Source: Rhizophagus irregularis
Taxonomy: Eukaryota > Glomeromycota > Glomeromycetes > Glomerales > Glomeraceae
Length of the DNA stretch: 64,000 nucleotides
Direction of reading: 5' to 3'
NCBI RefSeq assembly: GCF_026210795.1
Contig: NC_089429.1
Coordinates: 5,456,001 to 5,520,000, forward strand
Notes under the pieces: model-generated
The model's database searches: none
What the model saw: the letters and a program-made list of their open reading frames with translations, nothing else
What the model was told of the DNA's origin: nothing
Shown here: positions 1-11,070 of the stretch, piece after piece
Position numbering within the stretch: position 1 is the first letter of the stretch
How the letters are laid out: each line of letters starts with the position of its first letter
Program-made: the position numbers and the translations under genes

Positions 1-200
1 CAAAAAAGATACAAAATATTATTAGTAATGATGAAGAAAAATCTCTTTATGTTAATTTTGTTGATATGTCAGATGATATAGGATATAATGAAAATAGAAT
101 AAAAAGTACTTGGGGTGATAATCTTGAAAAATTGAAAGAATTGAAAGGAAAATATGATCCAAATGTTTTCTTTAGAAAAGGTGCTATCATTTGGCCATAA
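1..200 (+). CDS. 3' end of a berberine-bridge-enzyme-type FAD-linked oxidase (partial)
   Basis: The first 200 bases hold an open frame (codons starting at base 3) that ends in TAA at 198-200. It encodes about 65 residues, including [15 protein letters not shown], then [18 protein letters not shown] and NVFF. This order, a Y-x-N-x-x-D segment, then a GDN-x-x-[KR]L run, then KYDPxxxF close to the C-terminus, is the hallmark of the BBE C-terminal domain of FAD-linked oxidoreductases (family knowledge). Those enzymes oxidise sugars, alcohols or alkaloid-like substrates with a covalently bound flavin and are often secreted. The FAD-binding domain and the start lie outside the window, so substrate and cell location cannot be judged. 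An AT-rich 3' flank follows directly. I am fairly sure of the family and make no claim about the substrate. Confidence 0.75.
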   Translation, partial: KKIQNIISNDEEKSLYVNFVDMSDDIGYNENRIKSTWGDNLEKLKELKGKYDPNVFFRKGAIIWP

Positions 201-655
201 AAAAAAATTAATTTTAATTTTTAATTTTATTAGTCTAAATACTATATAATTTTATTACTTTTTACTTTTTTTTACTTTTTTATTTTACTTTATTTTTATT
301 TTATTTATACAGTAGTATTACTTGTGTATTTTATTATTCAGTAGTATTACTTGTTTATTTTATTTTTTACTTTCTTTCATTATATTATTATTAAGCAAAA
401 TTTTTTGTTTCGCTTTATTATTTTTTGTATTACCCGAAAGAATTGATTATTAAATAAAAGTTGTTTGTGTCCATCTACTACCTGTACGGCTGTACCTTTG
501 TATCACCTATTATTATTTGTATCATTAAGAAATTTTAACCAATAAAAATTATTTGTAGTATAAATTGTAATATAAAAAAGTCAATTAATAAATTATATTA
601 AACTGAAGATATATACTTTGAATGATAATGAACTTTTGTGTTGAATTAAAAATTT
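201..655. other. AT-rich intergenic DNA, nothing recognised
   Basis: This is the 3' flank of the oxidase gene, with long T-rich runs and two copies of a short phrase (CAGTAGTATTACTTGT) around 310 and 339. I see no gene, RNA or element. Confidence 0.5.
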
Positions 656-823
656 AATCCCCTGTCGCACTGTCACTCTTACTAATTTTTAAAAATTGCG
701 TGTGATTAGCTGAGTTTATAAAATGGCCGGGAATCTTCGTTTACTTATTTCCCGGCCTCATATAGATAGCCGGGAAATTACTAAAATAGTTAATATTTAA
801 TGAGTAACACGCTCCAGCGGATT
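656..823. repeat. Inverted-repeat element, copy 1 (MITE-like)
   Basis: The ends are inverted: AATCCCCTGTCGCAC at 656 and GCTCCAGCGGATT ending at 823, with GTCACTC facing GAGTAACAC inside. The middle carries a CCGGGAA...TTCCCGG stem. The same core recurs at 901-1104 with small changes, so this is one of two side-by-side copies of a short non-coding repeat. There is no open frame. The family is unnamed. Confidence 0.6.
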
Positions 824-1145
824 TGTGTATTATTTATTCCATGGGGAGTTGGGAATAATAGGGTTTTTTTTCCCTTCCCCTTCCCATGATATAAATGGGT
901 AATCCCCTGTCGTACTAAGTGTCACTCATGATCACCTTCATACTAATTTTTAAAAAATTGCGAGTGATTAGCCGAGTTTATAAATGACCGGGAATCTTCG
1001 TTTAGTTATTTCCCGGTCTCATATAGATAGCCGGGAAATTACTAATTTTAGTTTAAAATAGTTAAAATAGCTAATATTTAATGAGTGACACGCTCCAGGG
1101 GATTACCCATTTATTTCCAACTCCCCATGAAATAAATAACACAAA
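822..1145. repeat. Larger palindromic element containing core copy 2
   Basis: The second core (901-1104) starts AATCCCCTG and ends CAGGGGATT. It sits inside longer matching arms. The left arm (822-900) reads GTGTATTATTTATT, then ATGGGGAGTTGGGAATAA, then AAATGGGT. The right arm (1105-1145) reads ACCCATTTATTTCCAAC, then TCCCCATG, then AAATAAATAACAC. A hairpin of about 320 bp results, with a short C/T-rich insert in the left arm. It looks like a MITE with long terminal inverted repeats. No target duplication could be fixed. Confidence 0.6.
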
Positions 1146-1268
1146 TAAATACATTATTTATTAGGAACGTGCTTATTTACAGTATATTTTTTTTTTTAAT
1201 TTTTAAAAAAATAAAACGATAGATTGAGATTCATTCCGTGTGAAGATAAGTAATAGGGTATCGATAAC

Positions 1269-1291
1269 TTTCACGTTGCAGCCGTGAAAGG
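1269..1291. repeat. Short hairpin
   Basis: CTTTCACG and CGTGAAAG form a perfect 8-bp stem around a 7-base loop. It lies in gene-free DNA, so a transcription role is unproven. Confidence 0.3.
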
Positions 1292-1411
1292 CATGAATAT
1301 ATCATCAAAAAAAAAAATCACTGGCGACCAATTAGTAAAGTATCAATATTTTGCCGTCAATAAAATGTCCGTAACTCATCGAATAACTCCGAGGATCAAT
1401 ACTGCGAGAGC

Positions 1412-1452
1412 AATCTACGTATAATTGTGGTCACCACAATTATACGTAGATT
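1412..1452. repeat. Perfect 41-bp palindrome
   Basis: Two exact 20-base arms (starting AATCTACGTATAATTGTGGT) are separated by a single C. The sequence can extrude as a cruciform. No gene overlaps it. It is either a stripped-down inverted-repeat transposon footprint or a structured site. Confidence 0.8.
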
Positions 1453-1615
1453 AGAGGTTGGAACCGGATTTAAAAAATAAATTCGGTTTCATTTTAACTT
1501 ATAATATATCCGGTTCCTTCGAATCCTTCGGTGTATGGAATATGGATTTATTATGTCCGGTTTCTAGTGCTTCGACCCGGATGAAAACCGTCATCCGGAT
1601 TACACAAAAAAAAAA

Positions 1616-1711
1616 TCCGGATTATATCCGGATTGACCCGGATTTTGAATCCGGATCAGATAATCCGGATTATATCCGGATTGACCCGGATTTTGAATCC
1701 GGATCAGATAA
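1616..1711. repeat. 48-bp exact tandem duplication of CCGGAT-rich sequence
   Basis: Units 1616-1663 and 1664-1711 are identical base for base, with CCGGAT occurring three times per unit plus ACCCGGATT. Exact identity means the duplication is recent compared with the decayed DNA around it. Confidence 0.9.
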
Positions 1712-1757
1712 TCCGGATAGAAACCGGAAACCGGATTGGATTTACAAATGATCGGCA

Positions 1758-1917
1758 ATAATTCTGGCCAGAATTCATAACGCCGGCCAGAATTACAAAT
1801 GTGTAACATTAAATTTTCATGCCAGCCGATAAAAAATTTTTTGCCCGGTGGCTAAACTATTTTCCGGTGTCACGTGATGTTAATTTCGGCCAGAATTACA
1901 AATTTGGCCAAAATTAT
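1758..1917. mobile_element. GGCCAGAATT-family MITE, nested in the CCGGAT element
   Basis: The left arm begins ATAATTCTGGCCAGAATT and the right arm is its imperfect inverse, ending TTGGCCAAAATTAT. The arms are about 38 bp with several mismatches. The same GGCCAGAATTA-type words recur near 11178, 12000, 29670, 30650 and 55200-55450. There is no open frame of note. Confidence 0.5.
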
Positions 1918-2560
1918 CCAAGACCACGAAATTTACATAATTCCAATTTCATTAAATACTTTTCTTTAAAACAATTTCATATTATTTCAGCATTGTCTCA
2001 GAATATTGTTTAACATTTCTTTGTAAATTAACTAATTATGAAATTTTAAACAAGATATTTTTATATACAGCTAAAGATTACTATAAATAGATGTGTTGGA
2101 TTAGTAAGGCAATTTTTTAAGGATTTGTTTCTTCTTTCAAAAATTAAAGAATCATTTGAATCAAATTATATAACACTAGTTTTAATTTTTAAAAAAGTTG
2201 TTATAATTATATAAATTTATAATATTGAACAATTTTTCATTTAAAACAATAATTATTATTTTGTTGTAACAAAAATAATATAAAGTTTTTTTTCTTTTGA
2301 ACGTTTGAATGTGAATCTAAAATTATTTGTTATTTGTTAATGTATAAATTTAAATAAACAAATCTGATACAAACTTCAATTAATAAATTATAATTGAAAA
2401 ATCTTCTTAAACTTACTGTATTAAAAAGTTTAATATAACAAATATAAATTTAATAAATTTTAATAAAAAAATTGGTATTAGGCGCAAAAATAATTAGCCA
2501 TAATATCATTTAGATATAGATCTTTATGGATCAGCAAAATTATTATTAATAAAAAAAAAT
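1918..2560. other. AT-rich non-coding DNA
   Basis: This is the inside of the putative CCGGAT element: A/T runs with no recognised gene, RNA or further repeat. Confidence 0.4.
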
Positions 2561-2976
2561 AATAAAAATTTCATCCGGATTCCGGGTCAAACCGGATATT
2601 TTTCATCCGGTTTATAATCCGGATGAAAACCGTGAAAATCCGGATATCCGAAAAAAAAAAAAATCCGGATCAATCCGGATTGATCCGGATACGGGTCGAG
2701 GCACTACCGGTTTCTTTCAATATTCGAAAAAAATTCACTATAATTTTAGGATGTCCAATATTCATTTACTTTATATATTATAATTTTGATATATTGGCTA
2801 CTGTGATAAAATTATCTTGTTTATTTTTTTAATTAACGGATAATAATAAAATTCAATTACGGACAAAATTTTGACTGAATACATGATGGTGATGCCTACT
2901 TGATCGAAAATTTAAAACTCCTGAATCATTTATAAAACCGGTTTGCATGTAAAATAATCTAATGATCTTGATCGTA

Positions 2977-3440
2977 CAGTCGACCCTTAACGAATTAGGC
3001 CGATCAGGCCTTCGTTATGAGAAATTCGTAACGAATTTATTCGGTATAGCGGAAAATTTTGGTATAATGCAGTAAAATAGAGAAAAACCAAAAAGGAAAC
3101 TTCGAAACATAAATCATCCATCTTTTGATAAAATGAATTAAAAGTGGTAAAATTGCTTATTCGAGAAAAATTTCATAAAACCAGCATCAAATTGCTTTTT
3201 ACAGTATATTAAAATTTATCTTGTAAAAATCTGTTATATTAAGAAAAGACAATTCGTTTTAAAAGAAATTCGTTATAAAAGGGTCATTTATAAGATTTTC
3301 TTCGTTCAACGTTATACTGTATTTTATTAGTAAAATTCGGGGTAACAAATTTTTTTCATATGATTAAATGCGTATCACATTAAAGATTCGTTATATCATG
3401 AATTCGTTATATTAAAATTCGCTATAGAAAAGGCTGACTG
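2977..3440. mobile_element. pogo/Tigger-like MITE with TA target duplication
   Basis: The element starts CAGTCGACCC after TA (2975-2976) and ends GGCTGACTG before TA (3441-3442). Both ends are rich in TTCGTTAT/AACGAA words (for example TTCGTAACGAA on the left and GAATTCGTTATAT on the right), which pogo/Tigger elements of the Tc1/mariner superfamily typically carry in their ends (family knowledge). At 464 bp with no transposase frame it must be non-autonomous. Confidence in the class is moderate. Confidence 0.6.
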
Positions 3441-3442
3441 TA

Positions 3443-6369
3443 CATCTATATATGGATCATTACCATCTTCAAAAGACAATTTCCATATACTGTAACTGAT
3501 TAATACTGCCTGTTGCTTCGCACCGGGATCAATCACATAGTACTGTAGTAAATTGTGCACACAAATAATATTCTGGAAATTAGCTAATAGCATGAACAAA
3601 AAATATTAAATTCTTTAAATTTATCATAATTTCAGTGATAAAAAATTGATATCGTCAATTAAAAATGAACATTGCATGATACGAATCTAACCAAAATCAG
3701 TTTGGCGAAAAATCGTGATATATAAAATTGACATAATTCTATGATAGCAATTCGTAATAAATTTAACGGACACATTTCACAATTCAAGTTAATTTCACAG
3801 AATTTTTTAATTATATAAAATCATTACTCACTTTATATGATCGTTACAAGATCCTATATAATGTACGATTGTATGACACAATTTATTAAGTTGCTTTCAA
3901 AATTATACTTTTGATTACTGATCCAGGGACCTCACTAGCAATGAAGTTCATTAATCCTTTCAGGTGTTATATTATTTGGATATCTTTTTGAATAAATTGC
4001 AAAAGTTTGATGCTAACTTTAAGGATATCTTGCGCTTTCTGTGGACATTCCATAATCCTCTAGTGATATAACTTGCGTTAATTCTAATCATTTCGACATT
4101 TCCGGCGTTTGTGTATTTTATGTAAGGTTGATCGGTTGAGGTCAGTTGACATTTATCAGTTTCATAATTTCTTGTGGGATGTGACGTAAAAATAAATAAA
4201 TCAGTTTCACTTTTTTCTTTTAAACCCTTGTATTGTGAGATTCTGTATACTGAATTATACTGAATTGTAAATTATTGAAAATTAGTACCAATAGCAGCAA
4301 TTCAAATTAAATCGAAGGAATAGATGGGGCCTATCATATATAACATAAACTAAGTCCCACACTTGTAAGCGCTGTAATATTAGAATCACTCATGCGAATA
4401 TATTTAAAAAAAATTTATTCATGCGAAATCTTTTTTCGCCTGATACGTATACGTGTATACATAAAATAAATAATATGAATATTAAATACATCTCCAAATA
4501 CCTTTATTTGTTTTGTGGGTGTGGGTGTGGTGTGGGTGTTTGGTGTGGCATGAATTCCATCGCTCTTTCTCTTTTTCTCATCCTTTCCCTTTTCCTCTTT
4601 CTCGAGGTCCTGATCAATGTCGCTGCACATCAACGTTTGTGATCAGGTAGCACCAAGTTCATTTTAAAAGATCTGGCTAAGTTAGCAACAATAGATAGAT
4701 TGTAATATATCAAATAAGCTGTACTTCCATTAATTTATTGAGATTTATGCAAGCAATATCGTTACGAAATAGGAATTAAAATAAACCTGTGGATAATAGG
4801 AAGACTATATTAATATGGATGCCAATTCTAATTAAAAATGAAGTTTTACTAAAAAATATTTTAGTTACGACTTTTTGCTGGATCAGTATATATTGAAAAA
4901 AAAAAATTATGAATTTTTTAATTTTATTTTGTCAATTTTGCTATAATTTTAATTTAATTTAAACAAAAAAGCACAACTCTTCATTTAATAAATTCGAATT
5001 TATGTAGTCTTTATCACATTGGATCAGATGCTGCTGCCAGAAACACCAAACTAAAAGTAGCGATATTAAAAGGTAATTGTTGAACGATGCTTCTGATTTG
5101 AGGATTTAAGAGTTAGTCGTCAAGATAAGGATATTCGACATACGCAGAAGGAATCAAGTATAATAGCCTCATTTTTTTCAAATTAAACCGAACCATGATT
5201 AGTGATTTGAAATAAAGTCGAATGGAGTCAATAGTAAAATTTAAAAATATTGTAAAAAAAAAGATTTATTAACAACTTTAAATATTATGATAAAAATCAG
5301 CTCTTTTTTAAATAAAACAATCACGTTAGTAATGACCTCTGTAATTTCATTTCCCTTGTATTTTCCAAGAAATCGTATATAAATACATAAAAAATCAAAC
5401 AAAAAAGATTGATATTTTAAAGTTTTTACTTTAAGGGTATTTGTTCTTACACATGATAAAAAATTGAATTTGGATTCTCAGGCTATATATTACTCCTATT
5501 TCTTTTTTGGTTTTAAATGATATGAAATTCAAGGCCATTATGTATGGTGATGGTGCGCACTGCAGGGTTCACGATCGGGCTAGTTTCTTCCCAATTGCAT
5601 CCAAGGTTACAGCCTGCCAACGAACTGATGGTATTTCATTTACTTAATTATTTATTTAGCGCAGCATCATTTATTTAATTTACAGGAATGGTTCATATTT
5701 AACGCGTTTGAAAATTGTAAACTAAAAATATATATATATATAATTTTAAAGATAAAAGCAAAGTCAATAGTACATTAATATTATTTATATAATACAATGC
5801 AAATAAAATGAAGAATAAATCAAAAGATTAGAAAGAAAAAATATATATACGAAAATTTGTAAAAGGTAGGAAAAAGCCAAGACTATAAATGACAGTCAAG
5901 TCAATTGACCGACCTTTTTATATATATACCAAATGTATATCAGTGTGTGATCTACCTTCTCTCTCCTTTGAAAATTGAAATTGAAAAAATAATGTCATAC
6001 ATGGAAAACAGTGTAACGAACAACTACCAATTCATAAAACCATTGCAACTTCTGTATGACTTACGATTTTGCAACTCTGTTTTATTTATCGTAAATTTAA
6101 GCTATTAATTTTCTGATTAAAAAAAATTTACTATCTGTTAATCAATTTTGTAAATTATCAGTTTTGGACTTTTAAATAATTCTACTAGTTGTAATATTTG
6201 TTACAACACCACCAATATATTTATAATAATAATAATTTATTGTGAAAATATTGAATTCTTTTAGATTCCACTCTTTTGACTTCATCTGGTTTATTAGCCT
6301 GAGCTTTAATCCCATTGTCATTTTTTTTTAACATAAATAAATACTTTTGTTGATGAAACAAAGTTCATC
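3443..6369. other. Long AT-rich intergenic region upstream of the kinesin gene
   Basis: I find no supportable gene here. A GT-rich simple stretch lies at 4513-4549 (GGGTGTGGGTGTGGTGTGGG). The short open frames around it on both strands are low-complexity products of that tract. The last few hundred bases before 6370 should hold the promoter of the kinesin gene, but I see no clear TATA box. Confidence 0.4.
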
Positions 6370-9300
6370 ATGGGAGATGAAAATATTAAAGTAGTCGTTA
6401 GGTGTCGGCCTCTCAATTCTAGAGGTAAATAAAAATTATTGTGCATTCTTACACATTGAAATTTTATTTAAATTTATTCTGATGTTTTAATTAGAAATTG
6501 CTCGGGGAGCAAACCGTCTCATCAGCATGGTTGGGAATCAAACATTTATAACCAGGCCAGATGTAAATGATCCTGGAAATGCTAATAAACGAGATGGTAT
6601 TGAAGATGTGAAATCGTTTACATTTGATAAGTCATATTGGTCTTTTGATAAGAATGATCCAAATTATGCTACCCAAGCAATGTTATACAACGATCTCGGT
6701 GAAGAATTTCTTGACTACGCTTTTGAAGGTTACAATACATGCATTTTTGCTTGTAAGTCTCTATATAATTATTAACTATAATCAAAAGCTGTTTTAATTA
6801 AACGTAATAATTATTATCGAATTTATGCTTTAGACGGCCAAACCAGCGCAGGGAAATCTTACTCTATGGTATGTATGATAGAAATATTACACATATAAGT
6901 GACAAATTTATTAATTCTTTAACTTTATACACTATGAAAGATGGGTTATGGAGAAGATAAAGGCATTATGCCTCTCACTTGTTGTGAATTATTTAACCGC
7001 ATAAATAATAACAAAGATCTTGAACTCACATATCAAGTACAAGTCTCTTATATTGAAATCTACAATGAAAGGGTTAGAGACTTATTAAACCCTAAAAACA
7101 AAGGAAATCTTAAAGTTAGAGAACATCCGGCTTTAGGACCATATGTAGAAGATTTGTCAAAGCTGATAGTTAACTCTTTTATTGATATTGAGAAATTAAT
7201 GGACGAGAGTAACAAGGTAAATTTGAGATCATATAATGTTATTAATAATTTTTAAGTAACTAAAATTTTACGAATTATTAGGTAAGAACAGTCGCTGCAA
7301 CAAATATGAATGAAACATCAGGTCGGTCGCATGCTGTATTTACCCTACTGGTAACGCAAAAAAGGCATGACACTCAAACAAATATGGATACTGAGAAAGT
7401 ATCTCGCATTAGGTAAATTAATTTTATATACTTTTTATTTTTAATTCACTCGAATTAACGTTTTCATAAATTGTATATTAGTTTTGTGGATTTAGCTGGC
7501 TCAGAACGTGCTAATTTAACTGGTGCAACTGGAACTCGGTTGAAAGAAGGAGTAAACATCAACAAATCATTAACAACATTTGGTAAAGTTATTGCCTCTT
7601 TAGCTGAATTTTCTGTTGATAAAAAAAAGGGCAAGAAAGAAGTTTTTGTCCCATATAGAGATTCTGTATGTTATTTTCATCTAATTTATTGTTGAGAATT
7701 TTTTTTTATTTAGCTAGAACAAATGCTTTTTTTTTAATCAAATATGGTTTTAACTTGGTTGTTGAAAGACAATTTAGGTGGAAACTCTAAAACCGCCATG
7801 ATTGCTGCCATTTCTCCAGCTGATTATGTTGAGACGCTTAGTACCTTACGTTACGCTGATGCGACTAGACGTATCAAGAATAAAGCTGTTGTTAATGAAG
7901 ATCCAAATACAAGACTTATTCGTGAACTTAAAGAAGAATTACCGATGCTGCGCAGTAAACTTGGCACTTATGATTCAAGTGAACCTTATGATCCCAGTGT
8001 TCCTCCTTCTCAACAAATTGTTGTACTTCAGGATAAAAATGGAAATACTATAAAGAAGACAAAAGAGGAATTAATCGATCAAACTCAAGCTTCTGAAAAA
8101 TTAATGGAAGAAGTTAACGAATCGTGGGCGGAAAAAGCACGAAAAACTGAAGAAATCCAAAAAGAACGTGAAAAAACGTTGGAAGAACTTGGTATTATGG
8201 TTGAAAAGAATATTGTTGGCATACATCCTCCTAAGAAAGTACCATATCTTGTCAATCTCAATGAAGATCCTCTTTTGTCAGAATGTTTAATTTACCAAAT
8301 AAAACCTGGAAAAACACGAGTCGGTCGCATTGAGTCTGATATTCCTTTGAATATACGTTTAAATGGCGACAATATATTAGATGAACATTGTTGGTTTGAA
8401 AATATAGATGGAGTTGTTACGCTGCATCCTCACGAAAATAGTACGACAATGATAAATGGTATGCGAATAAATAAAGCAAAAGAACTGAAATCTGGGTATC
8501 ATATCATTCTTGGAGATTTTCATGTGTTTCGTTTTAATAATCCTCAAGAAGTTAGTGAACGAGCGAAATCGAAACAATTAAGCATTAATGTACCACTAAC
8601 TTTAAATGAAAATGGAGAGGATAGCGCTGAAGTTTCCCCTACAAGTACAGATTCTTTAGATACTTGGATAGATTGGAACTTTGCAAGGAGAGAAGCAGCA
8701 TTAAACTCCTTAAACTCCAGAACTGATACTACTGATACTACTGATACTAGACATATTACTGATACTACTGATACTACTGATACTACTGATACTACGGTTG
8801 GGATAGATGAATCTTTACAAAGGTTGAGGGATGATCTCAAAAAAATTCAAAGTGGCCGAAGGACTCGTCCTGATAGCAGAAATAGTGATTTTGATGATAG
8901 CTCTAATGAGACTTATGAGAAAGTTCATCAGCGAAAATTTTTTTACGATCCTATGGTAAATTTTTTTAATCTCGTACAATTTTTTAAAAATTGTTATGTG
9001 ACACACATTTACTTAAAATTAGGAATGGATCAAAAAGAAAATAGAGGAACATGATATTAATTACTTTGAATATAGTGAATTTGGCAAATTTATTGAAATT
9101 GGTAGGGGAGGATTTGGTATTGTGAGTAAAGCAGAAACTAATGATAAAAAACAAGTTGCACTGAAAGGTCTCACAAATTCAGTAATCGAGGAAAATGTTA
9201 TTAAAAATCTCGTAAAAGAGGTAAGATTTGTGTCTAAATCCATCATAATGTATAAATGGCTTATAATAAAAATTAATATATTTTATTCTTTATTTAGTTA

Positions 9301-10227
9301 AAACTTCTTCGTATGGTTAGTTATCATGATAATATTAACAGATTTCTTGGAATAACAAATGGTTTGTGTTTATAGTTTAATTTATTTAATTTAAATCAAT
9401 AATATTTAAATATAAATATTAGAAAAAATGATATGCTTGACATTATCTTAGAGTATTTATAATAATCCTGCATATACCGTATAATATAGATCATGCTGGA
9501 AATTATATTATGGTATTGGAATACGCCGATGAAGGGAATTTGCGAGATTATTTAAAGGTAAAATTTGATTCATTACAATGGGAAAACAAGATTCGAATGG
9601 CGTTGGATATTGCATGTGGATTAAAATGTTTGCACTCTAGAGACATAGTCCATAGGGACCTGGTAAGCCAATAATTTATTTTTATAATATCGTTTAAATG
9701 ATGATAATTTTTAATAACATAAATGATCAATTTTATAGCACTCAAAAAATATCTTAGTGAATAAGGGTAGATTATTAATTGCAGACTTTGGATTATCTAA
9801 ACATTTAGCAGAAGCTACATCTAATTCTATGGGTAGTAGAATTGGAATTATTGAATATGTTGAACCACAATGTTTGAGGAGTGTTAATTACGTAAAAGAT
9901 AAAAGTTCTGATGTTTATAGTTTAGGTGGGCGTCCTCCTTTTTGTTATACGAAAGAACGAGATATGTTAGGTTATCACATTGGTTATATGAATCTTAGAG
10001 AAGAACCAATCGAAGGTACACCTTTAGAGTATCAACAACTTTATCAAAAATGTTGGGATGGTGATCCAAAGAAAAGACCCGATATTAACCACGTATTCAA
10101 TGAAATTTTAAATAAATCTAATGCTAATGATACCAACGAACAATGTGAAGTAGCATCTAATAATAATAATTCAAATATACAATCAGGCCAATCAGATCTA
10201 TGCATAGAAACCAAGTTGATTGATTAA
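6370..10227 (+). CDS. Kinesin-3-type motor + FHA domain + protein kinase (fusion protein), 11 exons
   Basis: Exons as I read them: 6370-6424, 6495-6752, 6834-6868, 6941-7216, 7282-7412, 7482-7665, 7747-8955, 9023-9220, 9298-9361, 9490-9662, 9739-10227, giving 1023 residues in one phase. The N-terminus ([19 protein letters not shown]) is a kinesin motor with P-loop GQTSAGKS (about 106), switch [14 protein letters not shown] (about 216) and switch II DLAGSER (about 255). [13 protein letters not shown] and [10 protein letters not shown] point to kinesin-3 (Unc104/KIF1), which carries vesicles along microtubules. An FHA domain follows (about 497-577), then a TDT-repeat linker (about 640-665). A protein kinase comes last: [19 protein letters not shown]. 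Kinesin-3 tails are normally much longer and end in a PH domain; here a kinase replaces them. The kinase lacks the stretch normally found between SDVYSLG and GRPPF, so activity is doubtful. Intron 6 has GT at its start but TG at its end. Confidence 0.75.
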
Positions 10228-10890
10228 ACAAGTTAATAATAATTAAATATCATTAAATGAAAAGGACAAGTTTGAAGCAATCTAGAAGTGTCAACCGCAC
10301 TATATAAACAGGATTCATTGTATACATAGTATAAGTATAATGATAAAGAATTTTATATATAAAATTCTTTTATATATTTATATATAATAATATACAAATA
10401 CTAGGCTATTGCCAGGAACTGAAGACGTATCCAGGTACGAAAATGATAGTACATGAAATAAGTAAAAACAAATCTAAGATGATAAAATTTTTAAATAAAT
10501 TAAATTAAAATTGTTTAGATTATTGTAGATTTGTTGTTCCATTGGCATTGGATCTCGGATAATTAAATTTACATAAGAAAGAACTGTATTTATTAGACAT
10601 CAATTTAAATTTGCATGCTTCAAAATTTTCCATCATATGATCCATTCTACTAAAGTACTTTGAATCATAGAATTTAAAGAATCATAATTGATTAAGGCTC
10701 AGAATATTTTTACCAGAAAAAAGCAACATTTGACAGAGGATTCATATCAGCTTATGGAAACCATCTACTTGAAAAGAAAATTTTTAATAATATAAAATAT
10801 TAATAAAAAATTTAAACAAATGAAAAAAAATATTAAAAATATATAATAATACAGATAATAAGTAAAATATAATTATATGTAAAAATATTA
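10228..10890. other. 3' flank of the kinesin-kinase gene
   Basis: AT-rich DNA follows the TAA at 10225-10227. No gene or structured element recognised. Confidence 0.4.
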
Positions 10891-10892
10891 TA

Positions 10893-11070
10893 CCGTATTT
10901 TATCAAAATTAAGCACCCTATTTTGCAAGAGTTTTGGATGAAAATTTTGGGGTGGTGTTTATTTTTGATATTATTTTTATTAGAAATATATATAACTTTT
11001 GCATAAAAAATTTTGAAAAGTTTATGGGGGTGCTTATTTTCAAGGGGTGTTTAATTTCAATAAAATATGG
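10893..11070. mobile_element. 178-bp Tc1/mariner-type MITE (TA target duplication)
   Basis: The left end CCGTATTTTATCAAAATTA faces the right end TAATTTCAATAAAATATGG. TA flanks both ends (10891-10892 and 11071-11072). The arms match over about 26 bp and their four differences are all transitions, two of them in a CpG-decay pattern. Non-coding. Confidence 0.75.

Larger units (their letters stand above)
1567..2704. mobile_element. CCGGAT-rich non-autonomous element, possible TA target duplication
   Basis: GTGCTTCGACCCGGAT just after TA (1565-1566) faces ATACGGGTCGAGGCAC just before TA (2705-2706), so the ends are inverted with a TA dinucleotide on each side. Both ends are packed with CCGGAT words, and both carry a CCGGATGAAAACCGT phrase in the same direction followed by an A-run. 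The middle is AT-rich without a transposase. The short open frame over 1458-1751 is made of the repeat itself (an NPDYIRIDPDFESGSD peptide twice) and is not called a gene. The boundaries are a best guess. Confidence 0.45.

Noticed and set aside
1458-1751. Open frame of 97 residues with repeated NPDYIRIDPDF peptides, and its minus-strand partner at 1600-1809
   Set aside because: It is the translation of the CCGGAT tandem repeat; frames are open on both strands for the same reason.
4415-4642. Overlapping frames on both strands around a GT-rich tract
   Set aside because: Low-complexity sequence; no start context, domain or splice support.
5540-5640. tRNA-like stretch with GGGTTCACGATC
   Set aside because: I could not pair acceptor, D and anticodon arms; no tRNA was found elsewhere by eye, though a dedicated scan was not possible.
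8544-8840. Minus-strand frame with [10 protein letters not shown] repeats
   Set aside because: Shadow of the Thr/Asp repeat (ACTGATACT) in the kinesin gene.
9548-9569. Possible donor AAGGTAAAAT in the kinase part of the fusion gene
   Set aside because: Reading through keeps the kinase frame (NLRDYLK then [19 protein letters not shown]), as in related kinases, so no intron is used there.
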